Positions 47,401 to 58,079 of a DNA stretch of 64,000 nt are shown here, piece by piece. The stretch's first letter is position 1. Each line of letters begins with the position of its first letter. The position numbers and the translations under genes were made by a program. The notes below the pieces were generated by a model that saw only the letters and a program-made list of their open reading frames with translations, was not told the origin of the DNA and searched no databases. This DNA is from Cepaea nemoralis. Lineage: Eukaryota > Mollusca > Gastropoda > Stylommatophora > Helicidae. The stretch is taken from assembly GCA_014155875.1 (NCBI GenBank), contig JACEFZ010022361.1:62001-126000 (forward strand). The letters run 5' to 3'.

Positions 47401-50400
47401 ACATCAGCCCGGAAGGTACAAGAGGAACAAGATAAGATGATGATACTCACATCACCCCGCAAGGTACAAGATGGACAAGATGAGATAATGATACTCACAT
47501 CAGCCCGTAAGGTACAAGAGGAACAAGATGAGATGATACTCACATCAGCCCACAAGGTACAAGAGGAACAAGATGAGATGATCATCCTCCCATCAGCCCG
47601 CAAGGTACAAGATGAACAAGATGAGATAATGATACTCACATCAGCCCGTAAGGTACAAGAGGAACAAGATGAGATGATGATTCTCACATCAGCCCACAAG
47701 GTACAAGAGGAACAAGATGAGATGATGATACTCACATCAGCCCACAAGGTACAAGAGGAACAAGATGAGATGATGATACTCACATCAGCCCGCAAGGTAC
47801 AAGAGGAACAAGATGAGATGATGATACTCACATCAGCCCACAAGGTACAAGAGGAACCAAATAATATGATGATGATACTCTCTTTATCCCCCAAGTTACA
47901 AAAGGAACAAGATGAAATGATGATACTCCCATCACCCCGCAAGGTACAATAGGAACACGATAAGATGATGATACTCCCATCTCCCCACAAGTACAAGAGG
48001 AACAAGATGAGATGATGATACTTTCATCTCCCCGAAAGATACAAGAGGAACACGATAAGATGATGATACTCTCATCTCCCCGCAAGGTACAAGAGGAACA
48101 AGATGAGATGATGATACTTTCATCTCCCCCCAAGGTACAAGAGAAACAAGATAAGATGATATAATGATGATACTAACTTCACCCCACAAGGTACAAGAGG
48201 AACAAGATGAGATGATGATACTCTCATCTCCCCGCAAGGTAGAAGAGGAACAAGATAAGATGATGATACTCCCATCACCCCACAAGGTACAAGAGGAACA
48301 AGATGAGATGATGATACTCACATCACCCCACAAGGTACAAGAGGAACAAGATAAGATGATGATACTCACATCACCCCACAAGGTACAAGAGGAACACGAT
48401 AAGATGATGATACTCACATCACCCCACAAGGTACAAGAGGAACAAGATGAGATGATACTCACATCAGCCCACAAGGTACAAGAGGAACAAGATGAGATGA
48501 TCATCCTCCCATCAGCCCGCAAGGTACAAGATGAACAAGATGAGATAATGATACTCACATCAGCCCGTAAGGTACAAGAGGAACAAGATGAGATGATGAT
48601 ACTCACATCACCCCACAAGGTACAAGAGGAACAAGATAAGATGATGATACTCACATCACCCCGCAAGGTACAAGATGGACAAGATGAGATAATGATACTC
48701 ACATCAGCCCGTAAGGTACAAGAGGAACAAGATGAGATGATACTCACATCAGCCCACAAGGTACAAGAGGAACAAGATGAGATGATCATCCTCCCATCAG
48801 CCCGCAAGGTACAAGATGAACAAGATGAGATAATGATACTCACATCAGCCCGTAAGGTACAAGAGGAACAAGATGAGATGATGATTCTCACATCAGCCCA
48901 CAAGGTACAAGAGGAACAAGATGAGATGATGATACTCACATCAGCCCACAAGGTACAAGAGGAACAAGATGAGATGATGATACTCACATCAGCCCGCAAG
49001 GTACAAGAGGAACAAGATGAGATGATGATACTCACATCAGCCCACAAGGTACAAGAGGAACAAAATAATATGATGATGATACTCTCTTCATCCCCCAAGC
49101 TACAAAAGGAACAAGATGAAATGATGATACTCCCATCACCCCGCAAGGTACAATAGGAACAAGATAAGATGATGATATTCCCATCAACCCGCAAGGTACA
49201 AGAGGAACAAGATGAGATGAGATAATGATGATACTCACTTCACCCCGTAAGGTACAAGAGGAACAAGATAATATGATGATGATACTCTCTTCATCCCCCA
49301 AGGTACAAGAGGAACAAGATGAGATTATGATCATACTCTCCCCATCCCCCAAGGTACAAGAGGAACAAGATGAGATTATGATGATACTCTCATCAACCCG
49401 CAGGGTACCAGAGATACATGATTAAACGTGTTGATGCTAACACACTTATCACCGGCAAGTGTACAAGAGGAAACAAATGAGATGATGACGATACTCTCAA
49501 CATCCCGCAGAGTACGAGAGGAACAGGATGAGATTAGATGATGATACTCTCATCATGGCCAGCGGATGTATCTATGTTTGATTTTAGTAATCCTACTACT
49601 TCTAGTGCACTGGACTGATTTTTGCACGTGCATTAGCTTTTCTTGTTACCAGTGCCCCTCACCATCAGGCGAACCCACTCCGGCTTCTGAGGTACTTGTA
49701 TTTTACGTCCAAAAGTCAAGGACGAGAAGTCAACCTTTTAATTCAACTAACCGATGTATGGATTGAACCCACTACCTCGACATCAGCATACCGGATATTT
49801 CATAACGAGCGCTCCATTCGGTCATGCGGACCACTATGTTGATAACCATGTTACGCGGGGATCATGCATCGAAATTTCTGCATCGAGGCGCCGTCGTCAT
49901 TTAGAGGTAACAGGTTCGAATCCCGCTCGGTTACTACAGCTTTAAATCTTGATGCTGTCTAATCTGTCTAATGTGTCATCTGGTCTCTATTTCTTTCTCC
50001 TACTTCTATGAGCCCCATACAATACATGTAATGATCATGTATGTTTATTTATACAAATATTGTGTTATTTATCGTTCAACACAAAGCCAACTTACCTTCT
50101 GCTAATTACTGGAGCTGCAATCTTAGGCAATGGAACAGTCCACATCGGTTGCTTGGGGTAGTCGCTCCAGTAAACCGGGTTCCACCCGTAATGTTCTGGA
50201 TAGTTCGGTCTTTGGTCTATTCCAAATGGGAAAGTTGGCTTGGAAAAGACACAGAAATACGTCACAGGAAAATTAACGTAAAGTCGATTTAGCTTCAACG
50301 AACGATGCTACAAACAACACATGTTGTAAGAGTTTTAAATAAGTAATATCAGGAGGCCATAACGAACACAGATCCTACAACGAGCGTCGAAGAGGACCTT

Positions 50401-51539
50401 AATATTTGTTTTTCTCGTTCCTGGGAAAACAGTACAAACTTCAAAGCAGAAGCATTATCAATCTCTACACCAGCGATATCTCAAATTTAAAAAAAAAATA
50501 AAAATTTAACCCGATAGCACAGTGGATTTTCAGTGGTTAAGTACCCAACAAGTTGAGCTTAGATTGTTGAAAAAGTGACGGGAAGAAACTGGCGACTTTT
50601 GGTCTTGCACCGTTAGTGCCATATTTTTTTAAAAAATGTTGCATATCCCTTACAGGATATTGCAGTCAACACCAGCATTTTCCATCTGCTGTTGATGTAC
50701 TATTCAAGATTACGCTCAGTAGTTTGCCACTGCTTTCTGAGCGACCGGCTCACATAACCCCGTAAGTTACCAGAGCGGCGCGGACCACTGCGATTCTCGC
50801 ACAGCTGCGTTACTCACGAGAATATACGGGATTACGAAGAAAGACGTTAACACCTACGCCAGGGAGACCGGCTAGTGCCACAGTACAACGCTTGAAATGT
50901 TAAAGTTCAAAAGTTCAAAGTCAAAGTAACGAAAGTCGCACTATATACGTTGTATTTGTGTGTATTTTAAAGCAGAATTGATTGGTTGATACATCCGTCC
51001 GTTAATTTTCTGCTTGATTGGTTGGATAGTTTGTTGATTGTTTGCTTCGTTTGTCCGTTAGTTGGCTGCTTGACTGGTTGGGTGGTTTGTTGATTGTGAA
51101 TCCTATGTGAGTTTAACTGTCAAGTCCGAAATGTTGGGGTTTAGATGATCTTTAACCTGAAGGGGACACTTTCAGACTGATGCTGGTGAAAAGATTTGTC
51201 ACCCAACCCTGTACCATATTACGGTCACCGCAGGGACTATGGTACAGATCACTCCGTCTCTCTTCCAATCTCAGGAACCAGTGGGGTATGTAAAACCGGT
51301 ACTGGAAGTTCACATTTGGGGAGAGGCATTTTAACACGTAACCAGACCATGGGTCAGCACAGGATATTTGACTAGTCGGGATTAGGCCTAGACCCGTAAT
51401 GTTGTCTCCGCGGGTCATATGTATTTCACTGTCAACCGATTATAGATATTTCACTCTCAACGGGGTATAGATATTTCATTGTCAAAGGGTTATAGATATT
51501 TCATTGTCACAGGGTTATAGATATTGCATTATCTACGGG

Positions 51540-51626
<87 letters not shown>

Positions 51627-54600
51627 CTGTCTGTCACCGATGTATAACACTTGTGTTATGTAGTTCCTTTTATGTGTACTGTCTGTCAACGCTGTATAAA
51701 ACTTATGTTCTGTAGTTTCCTGTGGCTTATACTCTCTGTCACCGCTGTATAACACTTGTGTTCTGTAGTTTCCTGTGGCTTATACTCTCTGTCACCGCTG
51801 TATAACACTTGTGTTCTGTAGTTTCCTGTGGTTTATACTCTCTGTCACCGCTGTATAACACTTGTGTTCTGTAGTTTCCTGTGGCTTATACTCTCTGTCA
51901 CCGCTGTATAACACTTGTGTTCTGTAGTTTCCTGTGGTTTATACTCTCTGTCACCGCTGTATAACACTTGTGTTCTGTAGTTTCCTGTGGTTTATACTCT
52001 CTGTCACCGCTGTATAACACTTGTGTTCTGTAGTTTCCTGTGGTTTATACTCTCTGTCACCGCTGTATAACACTTGTGTTATGCAGTTTCCTGTGGTTTA
52101 TACTTTCTGTTACCGCTGTATAACACTTGTGTTCTGTAGTTCTATTTGATCTGTTGCTATCAAGACGGCATCATCAGTATATCCTAAATTGCCTATATTG
52201 TGCCCACCATCCACCAACCACCAACTGCAAACTCTGAGAGTCGTGGTAGCGTAGTGACTAGACGCTAGCCTTTCGGCCAGGTTTGTCATGGGTCTGATCC
52301 GCATCGGCATGAGCATTTTTCAAATCGGAAAAGCTCCCATATCAACTCAGCCTAAAATGGGCGCCGAGATATGTCTTGGGAAGTAAAGGCGACAGACGTG
52401 ATGCTGACCACATCCCCCGCCGGTGATGGTCAGTGCAAAATGGGTTTAGCACCATATGTCCAGTTCACCGTTAAGGGTGTACAATGGTCCATAACTTCAC
52501 TTACTTAACTGAAGACCCGAGCACATTTTCTGTAGACTTCACGCCATGCTCTCTGCACAGTGAAACCACATTCATTGTTATCACCCACCCGTGTCAGATA
52601 TGCTTTACATGCTGCAACGATTATGAATGACCAAGAGGCGGAGACGCCCAGCGCGGAGGTGGATGAGGGATATTAAAGACACCACGAACACGAAAATACA
52701 CGAGGCAGAAGACTTTGAGTCTCTTCGATGTGCTGTGATGAGAGCCACGTTCTGCAAATCGTCTGCTATAAGATGACGACGATGATGGTGAAAGCTTTGG
52801 CATAGCTTGCATAAGACATGGTCAAGATTCATCCACACGTGTTAAATTATTCTTTATCAGCAGCTCTAGTGTAGACATGGTCAAGATTCATCCACACGTG
52901 TTAAATTATTCTTTATCAGCAGCTCTAGTGTAGACATGGTCAAGATTCATCCACACGTGTTAAATTATTCTTTATCAGCAGCTCTAGTGTAGACATGGTC
53001 AAGATTCATCCACACGTGTTAAATTATTTTTTATCAGCAGCTCTAGTGTAGACATGGTCAAGATTCATCCACACGTGTTAAATTACTCTTTATCAGCAGC
53101 TCTAGTGTAGACATGGTCAAGATTCATCCACACGTGTTAAATTATTTTTTATCAGCAGCACTAGTGTAATGGCTAGCGTGCATGTCTGCAAGCCCGTTAG
53201 TCCTTGGTTCAAATTCGCATGAGGCCAGAATCGTTTGTTAAAGTAATAATATGCATCATAAAATATATACTATAAAGTGCTGCGGGAACTTAAAGGCAGG
53301 CGGCGTTATATGAACCACATCAGCCATCAAGTGCTGTTTGGTCTTAAGGTATGGGCCTAGTACCATATCCCCAATACACAAACGTGTTGTTAAATATTTC
53401 AACATTGCCGCGAGGCTCACGAACCTGTTTAGGGTTGCCAGATCTCGTAGCCCAGAAACCGCGACGTTTCTCTTAGAATAACACACGTACATTAATATTG
53501 TCACTTACCATCATCATCATCATCATCATCATTATCATAATCGTGATCATCATCATCGTGATCATCATCATCACTACCGCCACCATCACGTGCACTGCCA
53601 ACTGGTGTAGGAGTTCTTGTATCTTCACAGATCTATGTCCTTGGTGCACCCGACCAACACTGCTGAAGGTATTCCTGCACCCCACAGTCTCAGTCAATCC
53701 AGCATCATGTCTATGGGTTTACCCCTGCTTCTGTTCCCACTGATCTTTCCAGATGCCACGAAGTTTTACAATTAATATCTTCTCGTTATATTACCAAAGC
53801 ACATTGTTTGACTTTTCCTTTTATTTGTACATTGTGTTCTAGTGTCATTAGCCTCTCTTAGACAATCGCTGTTGATTACTCTGACAGTCCAAGGTATTCA
53901 CAACATTCGTCAAAGAACCCACACTTTTGTGCTTCCAGGCTTCTCCTAATGTGTTCATTTATATTCCATGCTTCATTACCATAGAGCCAAACAGTTTATA
54001 TGCAACATGTCAGTACTCTCTTTCTAACATTCAATGATAGTGACTTATTGCTCAAGACATTTTTCTAACATTCAATGATAGTGACTTATTGCTCAAGACA
54101 TTTTTCTAACATTCAATGATAGTGACTTATTGCTCAAGACATTTTTCTAACATTCAATGATAGTGACTTATTGCTTAAGATATTTTTCTAATATTCAATG
54201 ATAGTGACTTATTGCTTAAGATATTTTTCTAACATTCAATGATAGTGACTTATTGTTTAAGATATTTTTCTAACATTCAATGATAGTAACTTATTGCTTA
54301 AGATATTTTTCTAATATTCAATTATAGTGACTTATTGTTTAAGATATTTTTCTAATATTCAATGATAGTGACTTATTGCTTAAGATATTTTTCTAACATT
54401 CAATGATAGTGACTTATTGCTTAAGATATTTTTCTAACATTTAATGATAGTAACTTATTGCTTAAGATATTTTTCTAATATTCAATGATAGTAACTTATT
54501 GCTTAAGATATTTTTCTAATATTCAATGATAGTGACTTATTGTTTCAGATATTTTTCTAACATTCATTGATAGTGACTTATTGCTTAAGATATTTTTCTA

Positions 54601-56161
54601 ATATTCAATGATAATGACTTATTGTTTAAGATATTTTTCTAACATTCAATGATAGTGACTTATTGTTTAAGATATTTTTCTAACATTCAATGATAGTGAC
54701 TTACTGCTTAAGATATTTTTCTAATATTCAATGATAGTGACTTATTGTTTAAGATATTTTTCTAACATTCAATGATAGTGACTTATTGCTCAAGACATTT
54801 TTCTAACATTCAATGATAGTGACTTACTGCTTAAGACATTTTTCTAACATTCAATGATAGTGACTTATTGCTTAAGACATTTTTCTAACATTCAATGACA
54901 GTGACTTATTGCTAAAGACATTTTTCTAACATTCAATGACAGTGACTTATTGCTTAAGACATTTTTCTAACATTCAATGATGGTGACGTATTGCTTAAGA
55001 CATTTTTCTAACATTCAATGATAGTGACTTATTACTTAAGACATTTTTCTAACATTCAATGATAGTGACTTATTGCTTAAGACATTTTTCTAACATTCAA
55101 TTATTGTGACTTATTGCTTAAGACATTTTTCTAACATTCAATGATAGTGACTTATTGCTTAAGACATTTTTCTAACATTCAATGATAGTGACTTATTGCT
55201 TAAGACATTTTTCTAACATTCAATGATAGTGACTTATTGCTTAAGACATTTTTCTAACATTCAATGATAGTGACTTATTGCTTAAGATATTTTTCTAACA
55301 TTCAATGATAGTGACTTATTGCTTAAGACATTTTTCTAACATTCAATGATAGTGACTTATTGCTTAAGATATTTTTCTAACATTCAATGACAGTGACTTA
55401 TTGCTTAAGACATTTTTCTAACATTCAATGATAGTGACTTATTGCTTAAGATATTTTTCTAACATTCAATGATAGTGACTTATTGCTTAAGATATTTTTC
55501 ATTTTCTGATATGCAGATTTTGCTTGACAAATTCTGCGTCATTTTGTTTTCTTGGCGTTCATGCGCTTTGAACTTGATACACGTGCTACAACTTCTAGTA
55601 GTACTGGACTGACTTGCGTGTGGATTAGCTTTCCCTTTTACCAGTTTCTCTCGCTATCAGGTGGACCCACTCCATCCTCTGAGGTACTTATAATTTATGT
55701 TCTCAAGTCAATAACAAGAAGTCAATATTTCAGTCCAACTGACCGGTGTATGGGTTAAACCCGCCACTTCAGCTTTAATATCAATTACAAACCAAACAGT
55801 TCTACCTACTGAAAATTGAGAAACATTTCTATTTAATTAAATCTTTCACGTCACAGTAAAAGCCGGGACATTGATTTTTCAGCACAGTGAATTTGTAGAT
55901 TTGTGATTTGTAGATTTGTAGATCTGTAGAATAAGTCACTATCAATGAATGTTAGAAAAATATCTGAAACAATAAGTCACTATCATTAAAAAAAAAAATC
56001 CGGGTCTGTCCGGGAAAACCGGGACGTCTGCAAACCTAACTAACCGTGTTGAACATTACCTTTGGAACATCTGTAGATGGCGGTTCCGTCTTGAGCCTGG
56101 CCCGTTCTAATTGAGCAGCTTCGTTGTACACAATCCCAGCTGGAAATTTGTGGATGTCCAT
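38241..56161 (-). CDS. Unrecognised 150-aa protein, three coding exons
   Basis: Exons 56161-56060, 50238-50096 and 38448-38241 join with GT-AG sites and matching phase (0, then 2+1). The product begins MDIHKFPAGIVYNEAAQLER and ends GWVEKLNCP. The ATG sits in GCCATGG, a good Kozak context, and the TGA is followed within a few bases by AATAAA (38235-38230). The protein is rich in Pro, Trp and Tyr, with phrases such as HYGWNPVYWSDYPKQPMW and PVWVPDIPKWSNTFNPHVDE. It has no signal peptide, membrane segment or known domain that I can see. Such Pro/Trp-rich small proteins occur among ciliary microtubule inner proteins, but that is only a resemblance in style. Introns of 5.8 and 11.6 kb are filled with minisatellites and SINEs; the exons are repeat-free. 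Confidence 0.85.
38450..39100. other. Intron 2 of the - strand gene, unique part
   Basis: No repeat or ORF that I can support. Confidence 0.4.
39110..39400. repeat. Degenerate tandem repeat of about 60 bp
   Basis: Units share GTTTTAGAAAA, AGTCAACACAT and CATACATGTTTTAT blocks, about five copies. Confidence 0.7.
39480..40616. repeat. 48-bp minisatellite, block 1 (about 24 units)
   Basis: The unit is AAGGTACAAGAGGAACAAGA, TGAGATGATGATACTCTCAT, CTCCCCGC, with an alternative CAGCCCGC/CAGCCCAC end. The + strand is purine-rich. Units read KVQEEQDEMMILSSPR on +, and GDESIIISSCSSCTLR or MRVSSSHLVPLVPCGE on -, but frames break between blocks and no promoter or splice context supports translation. 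Confidence 0.97.
40617..42181. repeat. Spacer 1, duplicated at 43093-44657
   Basis: This 1.56-kb non-repetitive sequence is almost identical to the second spacer. The visible differences are a few substitutions and a one-base G insertion near 43480. I see no convincing gene in it. Confidence 0.93.
42182..43092. repeat. 48-bp minisatellite, block 2 (about 19 units)
   Basis: Same unit as block 1. The last dozen or so units match the end of block 1 one for one, including shared variants such as CGCAAAATAAAAGAGG, so block and spacer were duplicated together. Confidence 0.96.
43093..44657. repeat. Spacer 2, copy of 40617-42181
   Basis: It sits at an offset of 2476-2477 bp from spacer 1. Confidence 0.93.
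44658..49545. repeat. 48-bp minisatellite, block 3 (about 100 units)
   Basis: This is the largest block. It contains higher-order repeats: for example, 46040-46340 holds a three-unit cassette repeated, and a stretch near 47400-47950 recurs at 48650-49150. A variant with CTTCATCCCCCAAGTTACAA recurs. The array decays at its right edge. Confidence 0.95.
49597..49845 (-). repeat. SINE family B copy
   Basis: The - strand head has CCGAATGGAGCGC and a B-box-like GGGTTCAATCC, then the body blocks GACTTCTCGTCCTTGACTT and TACAAGTACCTCAGAAGC, as in the other two copies. Confidence 0.75.
50096..50238 (-). CDS. Second coding exon of the unrecognised 150-aa gene
   Basis: Acceptor TGTCTTTTCCAAG, donor GTAAGT. 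The 47 codons plus two bases encode PTFPFGIDQRPNYPEHYGWN and onward to IAAPVISR. Aromatic and proline residues dominate. Confidence 0.87.
50623..50872 (-). repeat. SINE family A, full-length copy with 8-bp TSD
   Basis: The 250-bp element is flanked by TAGTGCCA at 50615-50622 and 50873-50880. Its ends are the same as those at 11375-11628. Confidence 0.85.
51150..51430. repeat. Diverged interspersed repeat, family F
   Basis: It shares ordered blocks with 26890-27240. No ends or target duplication can be defined. Confidence 0.45.
51420..51540. repeat. About 32-bp tandem repeat, four copies
   Basis: Units of TATAGATATTTCATTGTCAA and CGGGT lead into the TA microsatellite. Confidence 0.75.
51541..51625. 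repeat. TA microsatellite
   Basis: About 85 bp of (TA)n with two interruptions. Confidence 0.97.
51630..52145. repeat. 53-bp tandem repeat, about 9-10 copies
   Basis: The unit contains CTGTCACCGCTGTATAACAC, TTGTGTTCTGTAGTTTCCTG and TGGTTTATACTCT; the inner copies are nearly identical. Confidence 0.95.
52230..52500 (+). repeat. SINE family C copy (tRNA-derived)
   Basis: The head has CGTGGTAGCGTAGTGACTAG (A-box-like) and GGGTCTGATCCGC (B-box-like), then CCTAAAATGGGCGCC, GACCACATCCC, and a GGGTTTAGCACCATATGTCC tail region shared with 53165-53390 and 60545-60925. Confidence 0.75.
52600..52790 (+). mobile_element. LINE 3' end fragment with GAC/GATG tail
   Basis: The + frame gives RRRRPARRWMRDIKDTTNTK and FESLRCAVMRATFCKSSAIR, like the end of RTE-type RT proteins (GRPRRRW.DDIK), followed by ACGACGATGATGG. 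Confidence 0.65.
52813..53165. repeat. 59-bp tandem repeat, six copies
   Basis: The unit includes AGACATGGTCAAGATTCATC, CACACGTGTTAAATTATTCT and TTATCAGCAGCTCTAGTGT. Copies differ at only one or two positions. Confidence 0.96.
53165..53395 (+). repeat. SINE family C copy (tRNA-derived)
   Basis: A-box-like TAATGGCTAGCGTGCATG and B-box-like TGGTTCAAATTCG, followed by GAACCACATCAGCC and GGGCCTAGTACCATATCCCC. Confidence 0.75.
53495..54020 (-). mobile_element. Decayed RTE-like LINE fragment
   Basis: The - strand reading with breaks gives NVRKRVLTCCI, WLYGNEAWNINEHIRRSLEA, QKCGFF and, after shifts, 'CFGNITRR'-like and KISG-like segments, ending in a CATCAT (GATGAT) tail at 53508-53570. The layout follows the RT thumb and C-terminus of the RTE copy at 34286-34760. 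Confidence 0.7.
54018..55500. repeat. 41-bp minisatellite, about 36 copies
   Basis: The unit is ATTTTTCTAACATTCAATGA, TAGTGACTTATTGCTTAAGA, C. The first unit is continuous with the LINE fragment on its left, whose reverse-strand reading there is SNKSLSLNVRKR, aligning with LTNKKMSTETRKR in the RTE copy at 34.3 kb. A short inverted piece of the unit lies at 55930-55985. Confidence 0.96.
55585..55810 (-). repeat. SINE family B copy
   Basis: The body blocks AGTACTGGACTGACTTGCGT, GTGGACCCACTCCATCCTCT and GAGGTACTTATAATTTATGT match 49597-49845. Confidence 0.75.
56060..56161 (-). CDS. First coding exon of the unrecognised 150-aa gene
   Basis: It has 34 codons from ATG (56161-56159) to AAG, then donor GTAATG. 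It encodes an amphipathic-looking start with AAQLERARLKTE. An RTE copy begins only about 140 bp upstream of the ATG. Confidence 0.82.
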
Positions 56162-56299
56162 GGCAACAGCAGACGTCAGTGACTGCGACAGCGAATGTCA
56201 GCGAAGACTACAACTTTGCGATGCTAAAGCAAAGTTAGGCACTTCTACACTAGGACTCGCTGGCGTGAGCTAGAGCACTGTAACATTGCAGAAAGTAAC

Positions 56300-58030
56300 A
56301 GTTGATTATGTAATTCTATATTTATCGCAATCCCGAAGAAATCAGGAGGTTTGGAATGCGATCAACATCGAAAAATTAGTATAATGAGCCACATCACGAA
56401 GATGTGGCTATGAATTAGCATATAAAGATTTAGGAAGAAAATACAACCAGAAATATGAGAAGAACAATGTGGATTTGTAGAAGGCAAGGGTACAGTAAAC
56501 GCTGTGTATATGCTGAGAACATTAATTGAACGTTCTATAGAAGTAAACATAGACCTACATCGTTGCTTTATTGACTGCACAGAGGCTTTCAATAAAGTAA
56601 GACATGTCAACATGATGAAGATGCTTGCAGATCTACAAATTGATGGCAAAAACCTCAGACTTGTCAAAAACATATATTGAAATCAACAAGCTGCCATAAA
56701 GATTAATAATGAAGTAGGTCAATATCAGCGTATTAAAAGAAGTTTGAGACAGGGATGTTTAATGTCTCCAGATTCTCCCCTTCCCCCCCCCCCCCCCCCC
56801 CCTTTAATATATTTCAGAAATGTAGAAGACATGAAGGGAATCACCATTGGGGGGACGTAACATCAATACGATTTGATATGCGGATATTACAGGATTGATT
56901 GTAGACAATGAGCAGGTACTGTAACATTTAGTAGATGCGATTGTTGCACACAGTGAACAATTAGGATTAGAAGCAAATTATAAAAAGACGCCGATTATGG
57001 TCGCACTAGGAAGAAAGAAATACCACAATGTAATACACAAGTAAATAGAAATATTCTTAAACAAGTTAATCGGTACAGTTTAGTTTAGTCGATGGATCAA
57101 CATCACGGCACACGGGTGCAACCCATAAGTGCTCCGTTCTCCTCCTAACTCAAACCTGAATCTGGAGAAACTCAGCTCAGTGCACGAACTCCGTAGCACC
57201 GGCGAGGATCCTGAAATACTTTGGGTAGATTTTTGTTTAAACTCGAAATTTTGCTCGGGCAGCGCCGTTAGGCTACTATTTTCGATTTACAACTGCCAAG
57301 GGATTTTTTACGTGCGCAACAATACACACGGGCGTCCGATCTCACTACCCAGAGACCAGGGGAAATTTTATTACTAGAAGTCCACGAGAAAAGATCCCGG
57401 TCATCACCGGGGCTTGAACCCGGGACCTCCAGCACTCGAGGCGGACACCATACCTCGAGACCACGCAGCCCCCGGTACAATTCGGTACAATTATCTCGGA
57501 ACAATCCTTGAAGATATTAGAACAAGAATCGCCACTGCGATGATTGCCTGTTACAAGATGTAAACACTGACCAATAAAAAGAGAAAAAGAGCGTTGAGAT
57601 GCTACATAGCACCTGTTATTTTGTATGGATATGAAACGTGGAAAATGAGCAGACAAGCTGAAAAACATCTGATGAGTATAGAAATGTGGTTTCTGAGGAG
57701 AATGCAAGGAATACCATGGACATACAGAAAAATCAATGGCCAAGTCCTAGAAGAAACAAATGAAAACCGTAAATAAATTAGAAAAAAATACACGTAGACA
57801 ATCGCAAATTTTTGGACACGTTATGAGAAGAAATAAATTTGAGAACTTGGTGACAACTGGCAAGATTGAGGGGACGAGAACAATGGGAAGGCAGAGAAGT
57901 AAACACCTGCATGGCTTGGTCACGTGGTATGGTCGAGACAAGAACACGGAGCTGATCCACGACTCTGGTGATTGTGTGAGATGGCGAAACATGACCGTCC
58001 ACGTTTATCGGCATGGCACATTATGATGAT
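56300..58030 (+). pseudogene. Second RTE-like LINE copy, 5'-truncated and decayed
   Basis: It is homologous to 33427-34760. Recognisable pieces are VEGKGTVNAVYMLRTLIERSI (with GAA where the other copy has TAA), CFIDCTEAFNKV, a QGCLMSPD block interrupted by a poly-C run at 56781-56803, YGYETWKMSRQAEKHLMSIE, GHVMRRNKFENLVTTGKIEG and GRDKNTELIHDSGD, then an ATGATGATG end. Many stops and frameshifts are present. It is interrupted by a SINE at 57078-57472. Confidence 0.88.
57078..57472 (-). repeat. SINE family E inside the RTE copy (tRNA-derived)
   Basis: The - strand head GGGGCTGCGTGGTCTCGAGG has an A box; CCCGGGTTCAAGCCCCGG holds the B box. The body includes ATCCCTTGGCAGTTGTAAAT, and the tail is ACTAAACTAAACT. 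CGGTACA lies at 57071-57077, 57473-57479 and 57483-57489, consistent with a target duplication in the RTE sequence. Confidence 0.85.
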
Positions 58031-58079
58031 GAAAAAGTACTTATTATAATAATAACGTCGTGGGTCAGAAGGAGTTAAA

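Noticed and set aside
39461..49425. Long ORFs on both strands (up to 420 codons) across the 48-bp array
   Set aside because: The period is 48 bp, so any frame without a stop in one unit stays open through many. Three different frames are open at once, frames shift at block borders, and no start, splice or codon-bias evidence exists.
49855..49945. Possible tRNA gene (GGTTCGAATCCCGC B box)
   Set aside because: No matching acceptor stem, D arm or anticodon arm could be folded around it by eye; more likely a SINE fragment.
57129..57377. 82-codon + strand ORF
   Set aside because: It lies antisense within SINE E; no other support.
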